A stretch of 64,000 bases of DNA. Source: Diadema setosum. Lineage: Eukaryota > Echinodermata > Echinoidea > Diadematoida > Diadematidae. The stretch spans positions 17,762,239-17,826,238 of the forward strand of contig CM067067.1 of assembly GCA_033980235.1 (NCBI GenBank), in the 5' to 3' direction. Shown here one piece after another: positions 1 through 12,583 of the stretch. The first letter of the stretch is position 1, and every line of letters begins with the position of its first letter. The position numbers were made by a program, and so were the translations under genes. The notes under the pieces were generated by a model. It was not told the DNA's origin and ran no database searches. It saw only the letters and a list, made by a program, of their open reading frames with translations.

Positions 1-147
1 CACAAGGCTATCCCTGGTTGCCGGCAGGGGCACGATGAACTTGGAACAGATAACCAAGCTCCGAAATTCCCACATTGTTATATTAAATAGTCCAAGCGCA
101 CAAGGTAATAATGAAAGCTAGAGATTAAGCAGATTGGAGATGTGGGA

Positions 148-220
148 TGTGAGTTTTCTTCAATTTGTCTCCCTCTACAAATTAAATTTGTGGAGAGAGA
201 CAAATTGAAAAAAACTCACA
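148..220. repeat. Short foldback (inverted repeat)
   Basis: Two arms of about 35 nt are inverted copies of each other (left arm begins TGTGAGTTTTCTTCAATTTG; right arm ends AATTGAAAAAAACTCACA) with almost no loop. The transcript or single strand would form one long hairpin. It is probably a very short inverted-repeat transposon remnant. Confidence 0.7.
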
Positions 221-2408
221 CCTCAATGTAAGCATTGTACATACTGATATATATGAAGATACGACACACATCCAGTCTTATGAGCTGTCACTGAAGGTAA
301 CAGAAAAAAAAAAAATTACCAACAGAGCAGAGTCTGAGAAACATTGCACTGAAAAAAAAGAAGAAAAGTAGAGAAGTCGAGAGGCCCATGTGATAATGAT
401 ACTCAATCAGTGCCAAGATAATCATTAATTTGTATAATATTACATTTTCGAATGAATCTCTTCATTTTCATATACACTTGTATGCATCTTTCATTTTCAT
501 TACCTCAGCCAAAGAGGTTATGTTTATGCCAGCACTGATTTTTTTTTCCCCTTGTGTAACTGTAAGGCATGGCTATTGTGCTATAAAAATTCCTCCTCAT
601 TCTTCTTCCTTATTCTGTGGCTTTTCACCCTGTAAAAACATATTTGCTTGCCAGTGTTTGGGCTAGAAGTTCCTGACAATCCCCTTGAAGAGCTGACCTG
701 AAAAAAAAAAAACAACCCAAAACTGTATAATGCTTGTGGGGGATACCAAGGAAATGCTCCTCAATACACGGCTGGGTAGTTATCAATAGGCAAAGGAAAT
801 GCAACAGCCTCAAACCGCCTGAACATCTGATATACTTGTTGTTCGCTGCGCCCAACATGGCAAGCAAATGCATTTACTGCTCGGAAATGAAGGCCCGCGG
901 CGGAAGTTGAGAGCTGCAAGTTTGAGTCAGGATGAAGAAAGGGTTGAGCTCATATCCCCTTTGGAAACCCATTTCTAAAAAGTCTGAGTACCATCTCAGG
1001 CACCATACGAACAGTATGGCAGGCCAATTTATGGTCATGATAACAAGTAAGGAGAGATGCTACACCACAGAGCTTGCAGAAATTTGCATAATCAACCATA
1101 CTGAACTAAAATTCATAGAGTAATCATAGAGTATTCAAAGTAATCAAATCTTGCTCCCAAAACTACACAGGGGCACAATGTGAAAGTACAGTGTAGTTAC
1201 TATAAACAAGCATGAATATCTGTGACAGCTACGAAAACGAGCAAATATGGGACTAGGAAGGCACAAATTTGTACTCCTCCAGCTCAAAATTGGGAAACCA
1301 TTTCTTTTTTATGTTTCTTAAAATACATGGTAGAAAACATGAATTTGGATACATGTTTTTAGACCTGAATGCCAGTACTGAGAACGAAAATGTTATGATT
1401 GTAAAACCGGAAGTGAAATGCACGCTGGTGCTCTCGCTTCCAAACGTTACGCCCATGAATGGATTATTCTCATTAGGCTTACTAACACTAGTCCAGTTTT
1501 TATGCTTCCACATTAATCAGCGAAGGCATTGTTAATCAGCGAAGGCATTGTTAAATGCATCAGTTAGGGAAACATGTTTCACACACGCCTCTTACTGACA
1601 TCAGTACGCATGCATGTCAGGGAATGTCGGTTTCCATCTCGAAAGCTGTTAACGACCACAAACGAAGTTTCGCAAGCCATCGCAAAGAGGAAATTGTGCT
1701 GGCAAAGACTCTCACGTCCTAACCCCGTTGACGTAGACTACTGGGGGAGAGGTAGACCGTATCTGATCTCCCCACGTGTTGAGTCATCAATCTACAGCCC
1801 TTAAAACCCCTACAGTGTCATCATAACCAAAACTACAAGACTGTCAAATGAAATGAAGATGGCATTTTGAGCCATTCAACCCGTGAAGATTGACAAGGTC
1901 TCCATGTTACAGGATAGTGATGATACCAAGACAGAAACACATTAAATGTCCCCCTCCCCCCCCAAAAAAAAAATAATAATAATAAAATAAAATAAAAAAA
2001 TAAATGAACAAAAATGCCCATCGTAGCCAGTCCCTTGGGTTTTGACACCCTTGCTCCCAAAAACACACACACAAACAAACAAACAAAATGGAAAAGAAAT
2101 ATGAAACTTTATGTTTGAATGTTTGCTAGGCCTACGTACAAACATAGGTCCTACACATATGGAAGTCAATATCAGATTTCATAATGTATAATGACCTACT
2201 GTATGATTGGCATCAATTATCCTCTCGCAGTAAATCGTTGTTTATTTTTTTATTGCATGGAAACAAGTAATTTTCCTACAGATAATGCACACATGGAGAG
2301 TGGAAAAAAAAATCTATAGATCTGACAAAGTTAAAAACACTCATCATAATGCAATAGTGCTCAATTGGAAGGCATGTACACCGTATTTCTGAACTTGGCA
2401 TAACCAGC
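221..2408. other. No gene seen
   Basis: Low-complexity AT-rich DNA apart from the 19-bp duplication at 1513-1550. The open frames here are short, lack family features and overlap each other on both strands. A slightly GC-richer patch at 845-910 carries no recognisable motif. It lies downstream of talin exon 2 and may still be talin intron 2. Confidence 0.6.
1513..1550 (+). repeat. Exact 19-bp tandem duplication
   Basis: TTAATCAGCGAAGGCATTG occurs twice back to back, and a further TTAA follows. Because the unit begins with TTAA, the duplication has a TTAA at each junction. Confidence 0.85.
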
Positions 2409-2513
2409 TTAAGACCAACACAACTCATTTTGCTGATCTGTTACTTTAAAGAGCTCTTCAATAATGTCGTACACATCCTTTGGCTTGGCTGTTATGTGTG
2501 CCTTCAAGTCCAT

Positions 2514-2980
2514 GTTTTATCAACTGCATGCTAAAAATATTCCTTCTACTTCCTCGGCCTACCACTTCCTTTTACACCATCCAGCGGGGGCATTGCCATT
2601 TCCTAGGCAGTTATCCAACCTTGGCGTTTACAGCATCATGCCTGCACCCTGTTCACATAGTTAAGATAGTTTTCCACTCCCACATGGGGCTAAACAACAT
2701 CAAACATTTGTAGGGTTACTTCTAGGGCGCGGTGCTGTCTGTCTGCTAAGCTTGTGATTGAATAAAGTGACAGAATATATTGGCATGAAAATTATTAGGG
2801 AGTATATATGTATACTATTTATTTACTGAAAAAAAAAAATGATGGTATGTTGGGGAAGTCATGTGAACACACATGCAAATTTCACTTGGCATGGCATCCA
2901 AGGGTCTTGTAGTTTATAAGTAGACAATCAACTGGTTACGACTTTCTCATTATCGTAGTTAGTTCTATCATAAAACACAC

Positions 2981-3025
<45 letters not shown>

Positions 3026-4140
3026 AACCTTTGCCAACCCTTGTAAACAATGCCAATCTGAACAGTGAAGCTATTTCTTTTAATACTGATTTGAACTGAG
3101 ACAAACTACCCTCTCCCGCAACAACAATTTCTATCTTCTTGACAAGGAGGTACTATAATATAAGTAGAATAAAACAAATTACTTCAAATTGGAACTCATC
3201 TCACAGCATTCTGTAGTATATCAAACTATCATTTCCAAACATCATAGGACCCTCTTTCAGTTCTTACAGTCCTCCCACACACATACACACCTAACCCACA
3301 GAATTTATAAACATATAGACACATCTGATGTATTTTACTATTACATCCTGGGTCAGCGTGCCACTGGAAAAAAACAAAAAAAACAAAAAACAAGGTGAGA
3401 AAAAAAAGACAGAACATGCAGAACGATACGCCAATCGTGGCGGAAGTCTTGCTGGGCAGCGGCGGGGGCCAATGTTGCAAAAGCTTCCTACCACTCCTTG
3501 GATTTCACTGCTATGCCAGCTCCCGCTTGTCCAGTAAACTGAACACCACAGCTGTTATGCTAGTGTGTATACCAGGAAGTACCCTGTTACATTATACTTC
3601 CAGGGTTATCACGTATTACATTTAGCTGGCACTCATATTATTTATTATATCAAATGAAAACACGACGTAGAAAGGCTCCTTTCCATCAGGCAAGTTACGG
3701 TGGTGTAGTGTTTGTGTCGCATATTTTGCAGTTATTCTACTACTTGGAAAAGCATTCATGAAATTACCAATAATATGCCAAAATATTGCCTACCATAACA
3801 TAAATGGACTGTAAATTGGACATGAATATCATCTTGAAAGTGAGAAAAATGCTTGAGCAGCTACTTCGCTTCTTTAATAGAAATGATATTTGTACCTCAT
3901 TCCGTCACTATGGTTTTATACCCATCATGAATTTCACTGACACACCTTGTGAAATTGTCTCAAGAGTCTCAATTCACATGACATTATATTTCTGGTTTTA
4001 CAGTACTGCATCCCTTACTACATCATATCATGCACTTTAAACCTAGCCTTTGTATATCTATCAACATCTGTCAGTTCTTTTACTCTGAATTCCTCTTAAT
4101 AGAACAGTATGTTTTGTACTATGAAGTAGTTTCTTGGTAT
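2514..4140. other. No gene seen
   Basis: Contains the CA microsatellite, and a small GC-richer patch at 3425-3500 whose three frames give no recognisable protein. Otherwise AT-rich unique-looking DNA. Confidence 0.55.
2984..3018 (+). repeat. (CA)n microsatellite
   Basis: Run of about 17 CA dinucleotides, with imperfect AAACACAC extensions on both sides. Confidence 0.95.
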
Positions 4141-4198
4141 GTCGCAAAAAGTTAAAAGCCCAATCCTCATCTCCACCAATACTATACCATCCCTTTAA
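4141..4198. mobile_element. Terminal fragment of the GGATGGTATAGTATTGG element
   Basis: The segment ending ACTATACCATCCC plus TTAA matches, in inverse orientation, the left end of the complete element at 8076-8554 (AGGATGGTATAGTATTGG). The AAAAAGTTAAAAGC word near its inner side also matches 8490-8505. It is cut off on the left and directly abuts the TTAA of the next element, as if the 4199-4759 element inserted at its terminal TTAA. Confidence 0.65.
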
Positions 4199-4759
4199 AG
4201 GACAAGTTCACCTTCATAAACATAAGGATTGAGAGAATGCAGCAATATTAGTAGAACACATCAGTGAAAGTTTGAGGAAAATTGGACAATCGAAGCAAAA
4301 CTTATGAATTTTTAAAATTTTTGTGTTGGAACCGCTGGATGAGGAGATTACTAAGGCTCATGATGTCATATGAGTACAACAGTATAAAGAAAATGTAAAG
4401 AAAATTCAACATATTTTCACTTTTTTTGCATAATAAAAGAGCACTTGACTTGCCTCTTTCTAAAGGCAATTGGGAATAATATTACCCATAACATATGTCA
4501 GTAACAAGTCAAGGGAAAGTGTACTTTTTTCAAAAGAGGAAATTTTGTGAAATTCTCTTTATATTTTCCTTACATTGTTGTATGCATGTGACATCATACA
4601 CTGCAGTAGTCTTCTCATTCAGCGGTGACTGCACAAAAAATTACAAAAATTCATAACTTTTGAACGGATTGTCCAATTTTCCTCAAACTTTCAGTGATGT
4701 GTTCTACTAATATTGCTACATTTTCTCAATCCTTATGTTAATGAAGGTGAACTTGTCCT
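4199..4759. mobile_element. TTAA-flanked MITE (AGGACAAGTTCACC family)
   Basis: A 561-bp element with TTAA at 4195-4198 and 4760-4763 and long inverted ends beginning AGGACAAGTTCACCTTCAT. The inverted similarity runs about 120 bp inward (ATCAGTGAAAGTTTGAGG against CCTCAAACTTTCAGTGAT). No open frame. The exact TTAA duplication is the hallmark of piggyBac- and Kolobok-type integration. A second member of this broad family is at 23130-23688. Confidence 0.85.
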
Positions 4760-4763
4760 TTAA

Positions 4764-5337
4764 GTTTAGCTCATACAACACGCATATGTCATACAAACGC
4801 AACAGAATTCGGAACTATTCAATTCTATGCCTATTTTCAGCCGCATCTGAGACTGAAACACATGGCAGGCAATTCTCAAAAATTGCACGAATGCTTGTTC
4901 TAACTTTCACTTCTGATGGAAACCAAAAAGGACAAGAGAAGAATGTAATTCCAGGAAAAAGCCTACAAATATTTTCAGTTGAAGTTTCTGTCCAGGGTAC
5001 TGACAAGGTGTGTAATGTGATAACTCCTGAGTCATCCTTTCCTTATTTCAATTTTCATTGAAACAACATTGGTATGAACAATAAATATGATTGACACAAT
5101 ACATTGCAGAGAAACATGCAAGTTGCGCTCAGTGTAAGGGAAGGTGCATTCCAGTGACTTCTGTTAATCATGTAAGCATTTTAACAATGATTGACAGCTG
5201 ATATCACTGGCAGAATCTTGGTTTGGAATTATTGTGACCATATCCATGTAAACTGAAGAAAAATACTAAATCGTAAGGCCGGTGGTACATATTTAGATAT
5301 TCTTTTGGCCACATACAATCAGGGTATTATGAATCAA
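4764..5337. other. No gene seen
   Basis: AT-rich spacer between two transposon remnants. The frame 4735-5061 (+) starts inside the neighbouring MITE and has no family features. Confidence 0.55.
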
Positions 5338-5339
5338 TA

Positions 5340-5931
5340 GCCGGGTTCACACGTACAAAAGAGCGGGATGACGATCGCGATGCACATCCCGAGTTTTTTT
5401 TGCGAGCGTCCACACGTACCAAATTAGCGGGATAGCGATCACGATCGGTATCCCGCTAATTTGGCGTGCATCCACACGTACCAAGTTATCCCGCTAATTG
5501 CCGATAGAGATAACAGCAAAGCCTGCAAACTGGGTCACACAGCGCCCTTCTCTATCACTGCCTGCGCGCACTTACCTTTGTCCATTGTCTTTTACGCGTG
5601 GGATCAGTTGTGTGGTTCGTGCGCTGTTGTTGTTGTGCTCCAAAGAGGTGAAGGAGCTCTTCGCAGAGGCCTCGCTGTTGTGATGTGCGCATTGCATGAT
5701 GGGATGTAAAAACTTGAGATTCTAATCCCGACCGTTCACACGTACCAGCGCGGGGCCAATTATCCCGCTAATTGGCAAACCAGCGCAAGATTTCTTGGGA
5801 TTAGCATCGCAATGCTTATCCCGCTAATTTTCGGGTTTTTTCTGTCCACACGTGCAAAAAATTTGGGATGACCATCGCGATGCAAATCTCGAGATTTGTA
5901 TCCCGCTAATTGATGTATGTGTGAACCCGGC
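5340..5931. mobile_element. TA-flanked foldback element with internal CACACGTACC repeats
   Basis: Perfect 13-bp TIRs GCCGGGTTCACAC / GTGTGAACCCGGC, flanked on both sides by TA (5338-5339 and 5932-5933), as in Tc1/mariner-type insertion. Inside, the words TCCACACGTACC, TATCCCGCTAATT and GATCGCGATGCA recur in both orientations, so the element is built from repeated and inverted sub-blocks around a unique core (about 5510-5720). Confidence 0.8.
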
Positions 5932-6157
5932 TAATGTGAGTCAACATGCAATGAAATCAAAGTGAGTCAACATGCATTTGCATTGCATTGTTCCATTCAG
6001 GTTTCAATATGTTGACCAATGTCAACATGCAATTCAATAGAAAAATGTATACGTCGGTTTGGAATTATTTCAGTAAAACTACTTTCTTCAGTAACTGAAA
6101 TGACTCCTCATTGGCAGTGGAATAATATAATTTATATTATATTATATAAAAACCTAG

Positions 6158-6460
6158 ATAGATCCTTGTCATTTGATTGGTTGTTTGCTATTGATCATTC
6201 GTCACATTTTACTATTACAACCTGTATGTCATCATTCATGCAATTGTAGCTCCATTTACCGTGCAATCTGGTATCCGTGCGAGTTGCTCCATTGCACGCA
6301 TGCCAAGAGCCCGGCACACTATGCATGTACAATGAAAACGCTTGTGTTTGCAGTGTGTATGCGACAGTGTGCCAGCATACAGCGCTCTCTCGATCTCAGA
6401 TCCCGCACATTCTCTGTTGTTTCTTAATTCATAAAACATCAAATGACAAGGAACTATTTT
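6158..6460. mobile_element. Inverted-repeat element (CCTTGTCATTTGAT TIRs)
   Basis: CCTTGTCATTTGAT at 6164-6177 is matched by ATCAAATGACAAGG at 6438-6451. About 300 bp, no coding potential. Outer limits and target duplication are uncertain. Confidence 0.55.
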
Positions 6461-6480
6461 AGGTGCTATGTAAGACAAAT

Positions 6481-6639
6481 AATAAATGTTTTTCATTCGT
6501 GCAATGGACAGAATATTTCATTCAGTGAAAGATGAAATTATTGATCCATTCAACTCGGATGTGCCTCGTTGAACAGATCATTTCGCCTTTCGCCTCATGA
6601 AATATTCTGTTCATTGCAATCAAAAACATTCATTATTTC
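6481..6639. repeat. Foldback repeat
   Basis: Left arm with GACAGAATATTTCA and AATGTTTTTCATT, right arm with TGAAATATTCTGTTCATTGC and AAAAACATTCATT. The arms are inverted copies of about 40 nt around a core that is itself partly palindromic (GATGAAAT against ATTTCGCC-type words). Confidence 0.55.
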
Positions 6640-8071
6640 TGCACTGCATATGGCATCTACTAATAAGGAGTCTAATTTTCAAGGAATCAGGACTTCCCAA
6701 CAATTTTGCAAGTGGTTTAATTTGCAACTAAGGAGTACAGTAATGGACAGAGAACTCTTGGCCTATGCATTCATGTCGCATTCATGTTGGGTTAAAAAAT
6801 TACTGCTCTCGCATGTTGTAGAATTTGCAAATAGCAACCGACTCGCGAAATTTGTGAAAAGGTAAATGTCGCAAAATATATCACGCCATTTACGGTATAG
6901 GTCATTGACCAACCATCATAAGCCACTCACTCACACATAGAGAGATTAGTGACACATGGGTATTCAATATCATACAGCATGGGTATACACTGGAGGTTGG
7001 GAGCACAACGTCCCTATCACATCCCAATATCATACGTCCCTCTGCACTCCCAGACAAACGTACTTGTAGGACCTACCGTACAGTACCACCCCCTCATCTC
7101 GCCTGAATTACATAGGTCAAATGCCTTCAGGGACCTTCTATAACATACCACCAACTGCAATAATGCTGGTGTATTAAAAGGAAGACATAGTTTTCATTTA
7201 GGTGGGACTTCAGGTTTCCAGTATGTTTCCAATATGGCTGGTTTGTCTGTGACAAGAAAGCACACAGCTACAAACATGTTGATAAGAGTGCTTCTGAGCA
7301 TCTCCTTTTCACTTCAATCAGATTGGAGTTATTACGGCTGTGAGAAAACAAGTCAAGCAGTGCTCAGGAATTCAGCAGGAATATGAAAGTGACTGGCCAT
7401 TTTATCGGATCTAAATATCTGAGATAATTATATGCCAGAAGACCCACCTTCACACACTGCTCCACAATGCCACATTTACACTTCTGCTAAAATGGAACAT
7501 ACTACTCAAGAATAATTTCCTGCACACTCCAGACTGTGATTGTGGGAACAATTACAATTTTTGTAATATTGCTAATTAATAACCATATACACATGTAGGT
7601 CCTATACCTCTTTATTATGAGGGTGGTCCGTTGGCAAGAAATAAACAAACTGCTGTCAACACATTGCTAATCACCTTACTCCCAGTCATTTTAAATCTAC
7701 CAGACATCATACTATTTAACTGAATCACTATTAAAATGTAGATTGCCCATGAGAGTGTTTTTGTAATGTGGGAAGTGAAGAATGAATAGACTACTTAAGA
7801 CATGTAACATAGTTACTTCTTCGAAACAATATTATGATTGCTTCCAGTTTCTAAAGATGCATCCACTGAAAATTAATGCTATTAATCAATAATATGCAAG
7901 TACATATAACTACATTGTATCTAATCATCTTTCCTGTCCCCTACATTTCACTACACAACCTCCTTTGCATACATTGTACTTTTGGTTTCCATTCACTAAA
8001 ATCAAACACCCTCTTTTCTTTTCTCTAAAATTTAGAACACTGTGTCAGCCTCCCATGCTACAATTACACTA
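6640..8071. other. No gene seen; degraded repeat fragment
   Basis: At 6825-6895 there is a decayed end of the TTTCGCG repeat family (GCAACCGACTCGCGAAATTTG, compare the right end of the element at 15295-16569). The rest is AT-rich with no supportable feature. Confidence 0.5.
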
Positions 8072-8075
8072 TTAA

Positions 8076-8554
8076 AAGGATGGTATAGTATTGGTTGAGG
8101 TGAGGATTCAGCCTTCAACTTTTTGAAAGATAAATAGAAACCACTTTATAAAATGTTAAAGGGATCGTATTGTTTTGGTTCAGTCATAACTTCAGGTTTC
8201 TAACATTTTTTTGGTGTGATAATGAGAAACCTCTTATGAAATATGAATGAGCATGCAATTCTAAGAGGAAATCAAAGTTTATTTGATGAAAATTGGTTTT
8301 GAAATGGGAGATATCTGAAACAAAAAATCCTAACAAAAGGTGGGACCCACCTTTTATTAGTCTGTCTGCTTTGTTTTACTGTTTTTGGATATCTCAGCCG
8401 TTTCAAAACCGTTCTTCATCAAATAAACTTTGAATTCCTCTAAAATTGTGTGATCTTTGATATTTCGTAAAGGGGTTTTGTAATTATCCTGCAAAAAGTT
8501 AAAAGCTGAATACCTATCTCAACCAAAACTACATGTACAATGTAAACCATCCCT
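8076..8554. mobile_element. TTAA-flanked MITE (AGGATGGTATAGT family)
   Basis: A 479-bp element between TTAA at 8072-8075 and 8555-8558. Ends: AGGATGGTATAGTATTGGTT on the left; CCATCC on the right, with ACCTATCTCAACCAAAACTA just inside it. Internally, GAAAATTGGTTTTGAAA and TTTCAAAACCGTTCTTC form a second inverted pair, and a TTAAAGGGATCG word at 8157 resembles a nested copy of the terminus. No open frame. Confidence 0.75.
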
Positions 8555-8558
8555 TTAA

Positions 8559-10866
8559 TGGAGTTACAGTGTACTGTATTTTGCAACTTGGATTTGTCTG
8601 TGTTTGTACAATCAACTTTGTGGTACATTGTACTTGGCCATACAACATGTCACTTCCATGATAGCTGAAGTTCAAACCCTACAGAGTATGTAGCCATGTA
8701 ATACAATGTATGTTTGTGACCTCCTAGACAAAAATCAAGCATGGTTATAGCTCCATGGTTGAACAAACTTTGTCATAAACCATCAAAATTTGTGCCATTC
8801 ACAACTAAGAATAATTTCCAGAACTGGTGAACTTTCAAAGCACTTAGCATTTTCACTCTAATCTTCGGTGTAAAATGTAGCCGCTATATATAGTACTTTG
8901 CATTCTATATTGAGCAGGGAAGACTTCAGCTTGGCGGAGCTTGTTGTGCATTGCATCGAAAGCAATTACAGTAACTCCTGTAGCAGCTAGATCTGAATAC
9001 TGAGACCACATGTGACCTTTACTCCAAATACGAGGCTTACAGTAGCACTCGCTGTACCATCCAATATGAGGGGAGGATATGCTTACTGATTTGACACACG
9101 GCTATGTCCCTGCCACTGCATCCACTGCATAAAATCCCATATCGATGTTGTGAAAATATACTACACCAATGTCACCTGACATCCAAAAAAAAAAACCAAC
9201 AACAACAACAACAACAAATTTCCCCAGACAAAGCAGTGCAGTCAAGAAACATTGCTGGGTAATTTCATTGCATCCAAGGTTATACATGCGACCGAAAGGT
9301 CCATAAAAAGAGTGATAAAGAATTTAATCTATCCTTTATGATAATATTCATATGAAGAAGATCTACTACTGCAGCATGAAAGAAAAAACAGTTAACAAAG
9401 GAAAGCATCATACTTGAGTATATTACGCTAATTATATCAATCCCCTGCCTCCATCCCACTATTCTACCATAAATCATTTACTATACTTTTCTGTGCAATA
9501 CAAACAACACATCATACATAAACACTATTGGGAGCCTGCACAATGAACAACTACACGCTGTACAGAAAAGAAGGATAGGACCCAGCCAGTCTCCTGAAAT
9601 ACACGCGCAATCCCGAAACAATTCTGAAGTTTAAAAAAAAAAATAAAAAATCCTTGTAGAAATCATATTTCCATACCTCCACAAAGAACTGATACTTGTA
9701 CTACTTAAAAAACAACAAAAATATTCATATTTATCAAATGTCTTGTACACATACAACGAGTATTTGTCCATACATGTATGTGCATACATGTACATGTGTA
9801 CCTGTGTGTGTTTACATGACAATGTGTATGTGTTGGTACTGAATACATACAAATTGAACTGCTGTTACTACTCAGCAGCATTGCAATGCCCCTCCATCAC
9901 TCTCTAATTTTGCTACACTTTTTTTCTTCCCTCCCCCCTGTCCATGTTTGCTTCCCACAGAGAGTCTCCTCTTTCCCACCCGTAGCAACCGGAGGCATAC
10001 CAGGCATGCCAGCCAGAGCACTGGTATGCAGGCCCCAGCACTGAGTCAGCGAAGAGGAGGAGGCGGGGGAAGATGAGGAGGAGGAGGAAGAGGAGGAGAA
10101 TAGTGGTCAATGCCTGAGAAATCTCTTCAACCCATCCCCCCCCCCCACAGCACAAAGCATCCTATTCAGGCCTGCACTGTACACACTGTACATTCAGGAC
10201 AATAAATGACATAGCTAATGTGAAGGGAAGACAGCATCACGGTAAATTACTCTGCACCCCATCCCATCCCAAACAGGCAGGGGATGAGATGGGGGAGGGG
10301 GAAGGGGGGGGGGGGGAAGAAGATAGGTAATAGAAGGGTGGGGGAAAGCATCCAATATATCAAGTGATTGTGCAGCAATTTGGAGCAGAACAGTACAGAA
10401 GCCTATTGGCAGATATGGTCGTCCAATATATCAAGTGATGCCACTATCTGAGATGGTACATGCCGTAGGCCGAAAGCACCTTATAAATTACCCCGGCCCT
10501 CATAAATTGAGGAAGTGTGTGCACCGGTATTTGTTGTGACTGTACTGTACAGGGAGATCAATCATGTTCCTTTAGTATTAACCCATGTGCAAGTGACATG
10601 CTTGAATGATTGAGAAATATGGTTAGAATTTAAACCTTATTAGCTACTCATGAAGATTCATCTTTATCGTGGCATGAATGAAAATCACATCCACACTGAC
10701 ATTTTTGCAAACTTGCCTATAATCAAGTTAAGTGTTGGTTAACATGAAATCAATGGGTTCCATACCAACAAATCCAAACGTATTACATTCCTAGGTAAGT
10801 TATCCATGTATGTTTCCCCATGATGATGATCATAACAATATCGATGATGATGACGATGATGAAGAC

Positions 10867-10902
<36 letters not shown>

Positions 10903-10908
10903 AACGAC

Positions 10909-10944
<36 letters not shown>

Positions 10945-12554
10945 ATCAAAAATAGTTTAACAACAATAAAAAAAGAGTGAAAAAGAAAGAAATTGTTCTG
11001 TAATATGAGAAGCTTGCTACTTGCAAGCAAATGAGGTTCAAAGGCACTTTAAAGCCCAATTGTGAATATCCCAAATCAAGGCACAATGTCAATATACCCC
11101 ATTTGGGTCACAACCCGCAACCTCTTTGAATCTTCCTCAGAAGATGACTCAGCTATGTCCACCTTTTGGTAGATGTGGGAGGGAGAGGAGTGGCTAGGAG
11201 GAGCAGATAGGAGGAGATATACCTCATCACCATCTTGAGTATCCCATGGCAACTGTCAACAGATCATACAATTCTCCATCGAGTAGGGCATGATTGATGA
11301 TGCCTTAAGCACTTAAAAAACAGCATTGTGCCAGAAGCTTGTTGCTATGGAGCTAACCCAGAGTGAATTTCTTCTCCATCCTAACCCCATTCCTCCCCTC
11401 CACAGAACCTATAAAATGCTGAAGTACTTGGTAGTACATTGTAAATGGTACTTTACTTTAAAAAGCTGCAAGCTGGTTCCCATTGTATGGCTTTGCTCGA
11501 AATGAGATGGGTTTCATATTTCCTCACACTGACACTTATGGATATCTCTCTCCCATATAGTCACATGATATATAGCCATCGACTGAACATGTGACTAAAA
11601 TTCGGATTTCTAAGGGTAGAATGAGCACACCACTTTTACTACACTGTAGGTATGACAACCCTAAAGAATTATAACACACAACCAAAGTGGGTTAATACTG
11701 AAATCCTGGGAGATAGAAGCATGCATCCATTTTGGATTATTGAACAGAAAGAATAACAAGAGAAAGAAGTAATTTTGATGCCTAAATTTATTCAACTGCC
11801 AAATAACTTAAACTTCCTACAACTTATCTTTAATATGGTCACAACACACAAACTCACAAAAATACACCATCATACAAACACATGCAAACACACACACACA
11901 TACACACAAACAAATACACAAAAAATACAGCCATAATTTTGTGAAGGTCTTCTAACAAAGATTTTTCAATTCTGAAGGTTTTTTTTAGTTGTTGTTGTTG
12001 CTGTCTTTTAATGTCCCAAAATAATGGAGCCACAATACTCAACAGCAAAAGGGCAGTGCCCTCTCGTTCACCACAATTGTGTATCCTCACTATAAGACTT
12101 TCCAGCACCTCTATACAAACATGAACCCATTTCATGCACTTTCAATTCATGGTGTCCCTGGCCTAAAGCAAATACAGATCTGACAATATTTGCTATATTT
12201 GTATTTACCATGGTTAGCTGGCATTTTTTTTTTCTGAACTTGACCGCAGTTTGAAGGCATTTCGATAATATGCCTGCATTTTTTTTTCTTGTCATTCTTC
12301 GTTTGAGTTGTGTTAATGATGAGGAAATATTGCAGTAAAGAATTGACAATTTCCTGTGAAATATACATTCTACTCATTGATGTTGCTTTATTACAAAAGT
12401 ACATTCACAAGAAATTACACTCAAGAAAAATCATGACTGAAAACACACACACACACATACACAGATAAAATACACACACATTGATAAGAAATGCAGAATA
12501 GGACACACAGAAGTCTACAGCTCCACTTATCAATTAATCACATTACTCTGTGTG
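8559..12554. other. No gene established; microsatellite-rich
   Basis: Holds a poly-purine/poly-G tract (10280-10345), a GAT-repeat array (10820-10944), CA-type repeats (11880-11930) and two protein-like but unassigned short open frames, 8853-9011 (-) and 11076-11255 (-), reported as findings. Frames encoding poly-Ser here come from the GAT microsatellite. Confidence 0.5.
10820..10944 (+). repeat. (GAT)n microsatellite
   Basis: About 125 bp of imperfect trinucleotide GAT/ATG with occasional GAC and GAA interruptions. On the minus strand it translates as poly-Ser, which explains a spurious open frame there. Confidence 0.95.
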
Positions 12555-12583
12555 ACCATGGACCCTACCACAGGGTCCATGGT
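12555..12583. repeat. Short perfect hairpin
   Basis: ACCATGGACCCT and AGGGTCCATGGT form a 12-bp perfect stem with a 5-nt loop (ACCAC). Confidence 0.8.

Noticed and set aside
9913..10155. Possible talin linker exon reading AGMPGMPPVATG on the minus strand near 9975-10050
   Set aside because: Polypyrimidine-CAG acceptor precedes it, but the frame does not match talin and has no convincing donor; the surroundings are purine-rich low complexity.
10830..11030. Minus-strand frame encoding a long poly-Ser protein
   Set aside because: It is the translation of the GAT microsatellite.
12150..12175. Candidate start of talin exon 3 (GACACCATG after a CAG)
   Set aside because: Frame hits a stop after four codons.
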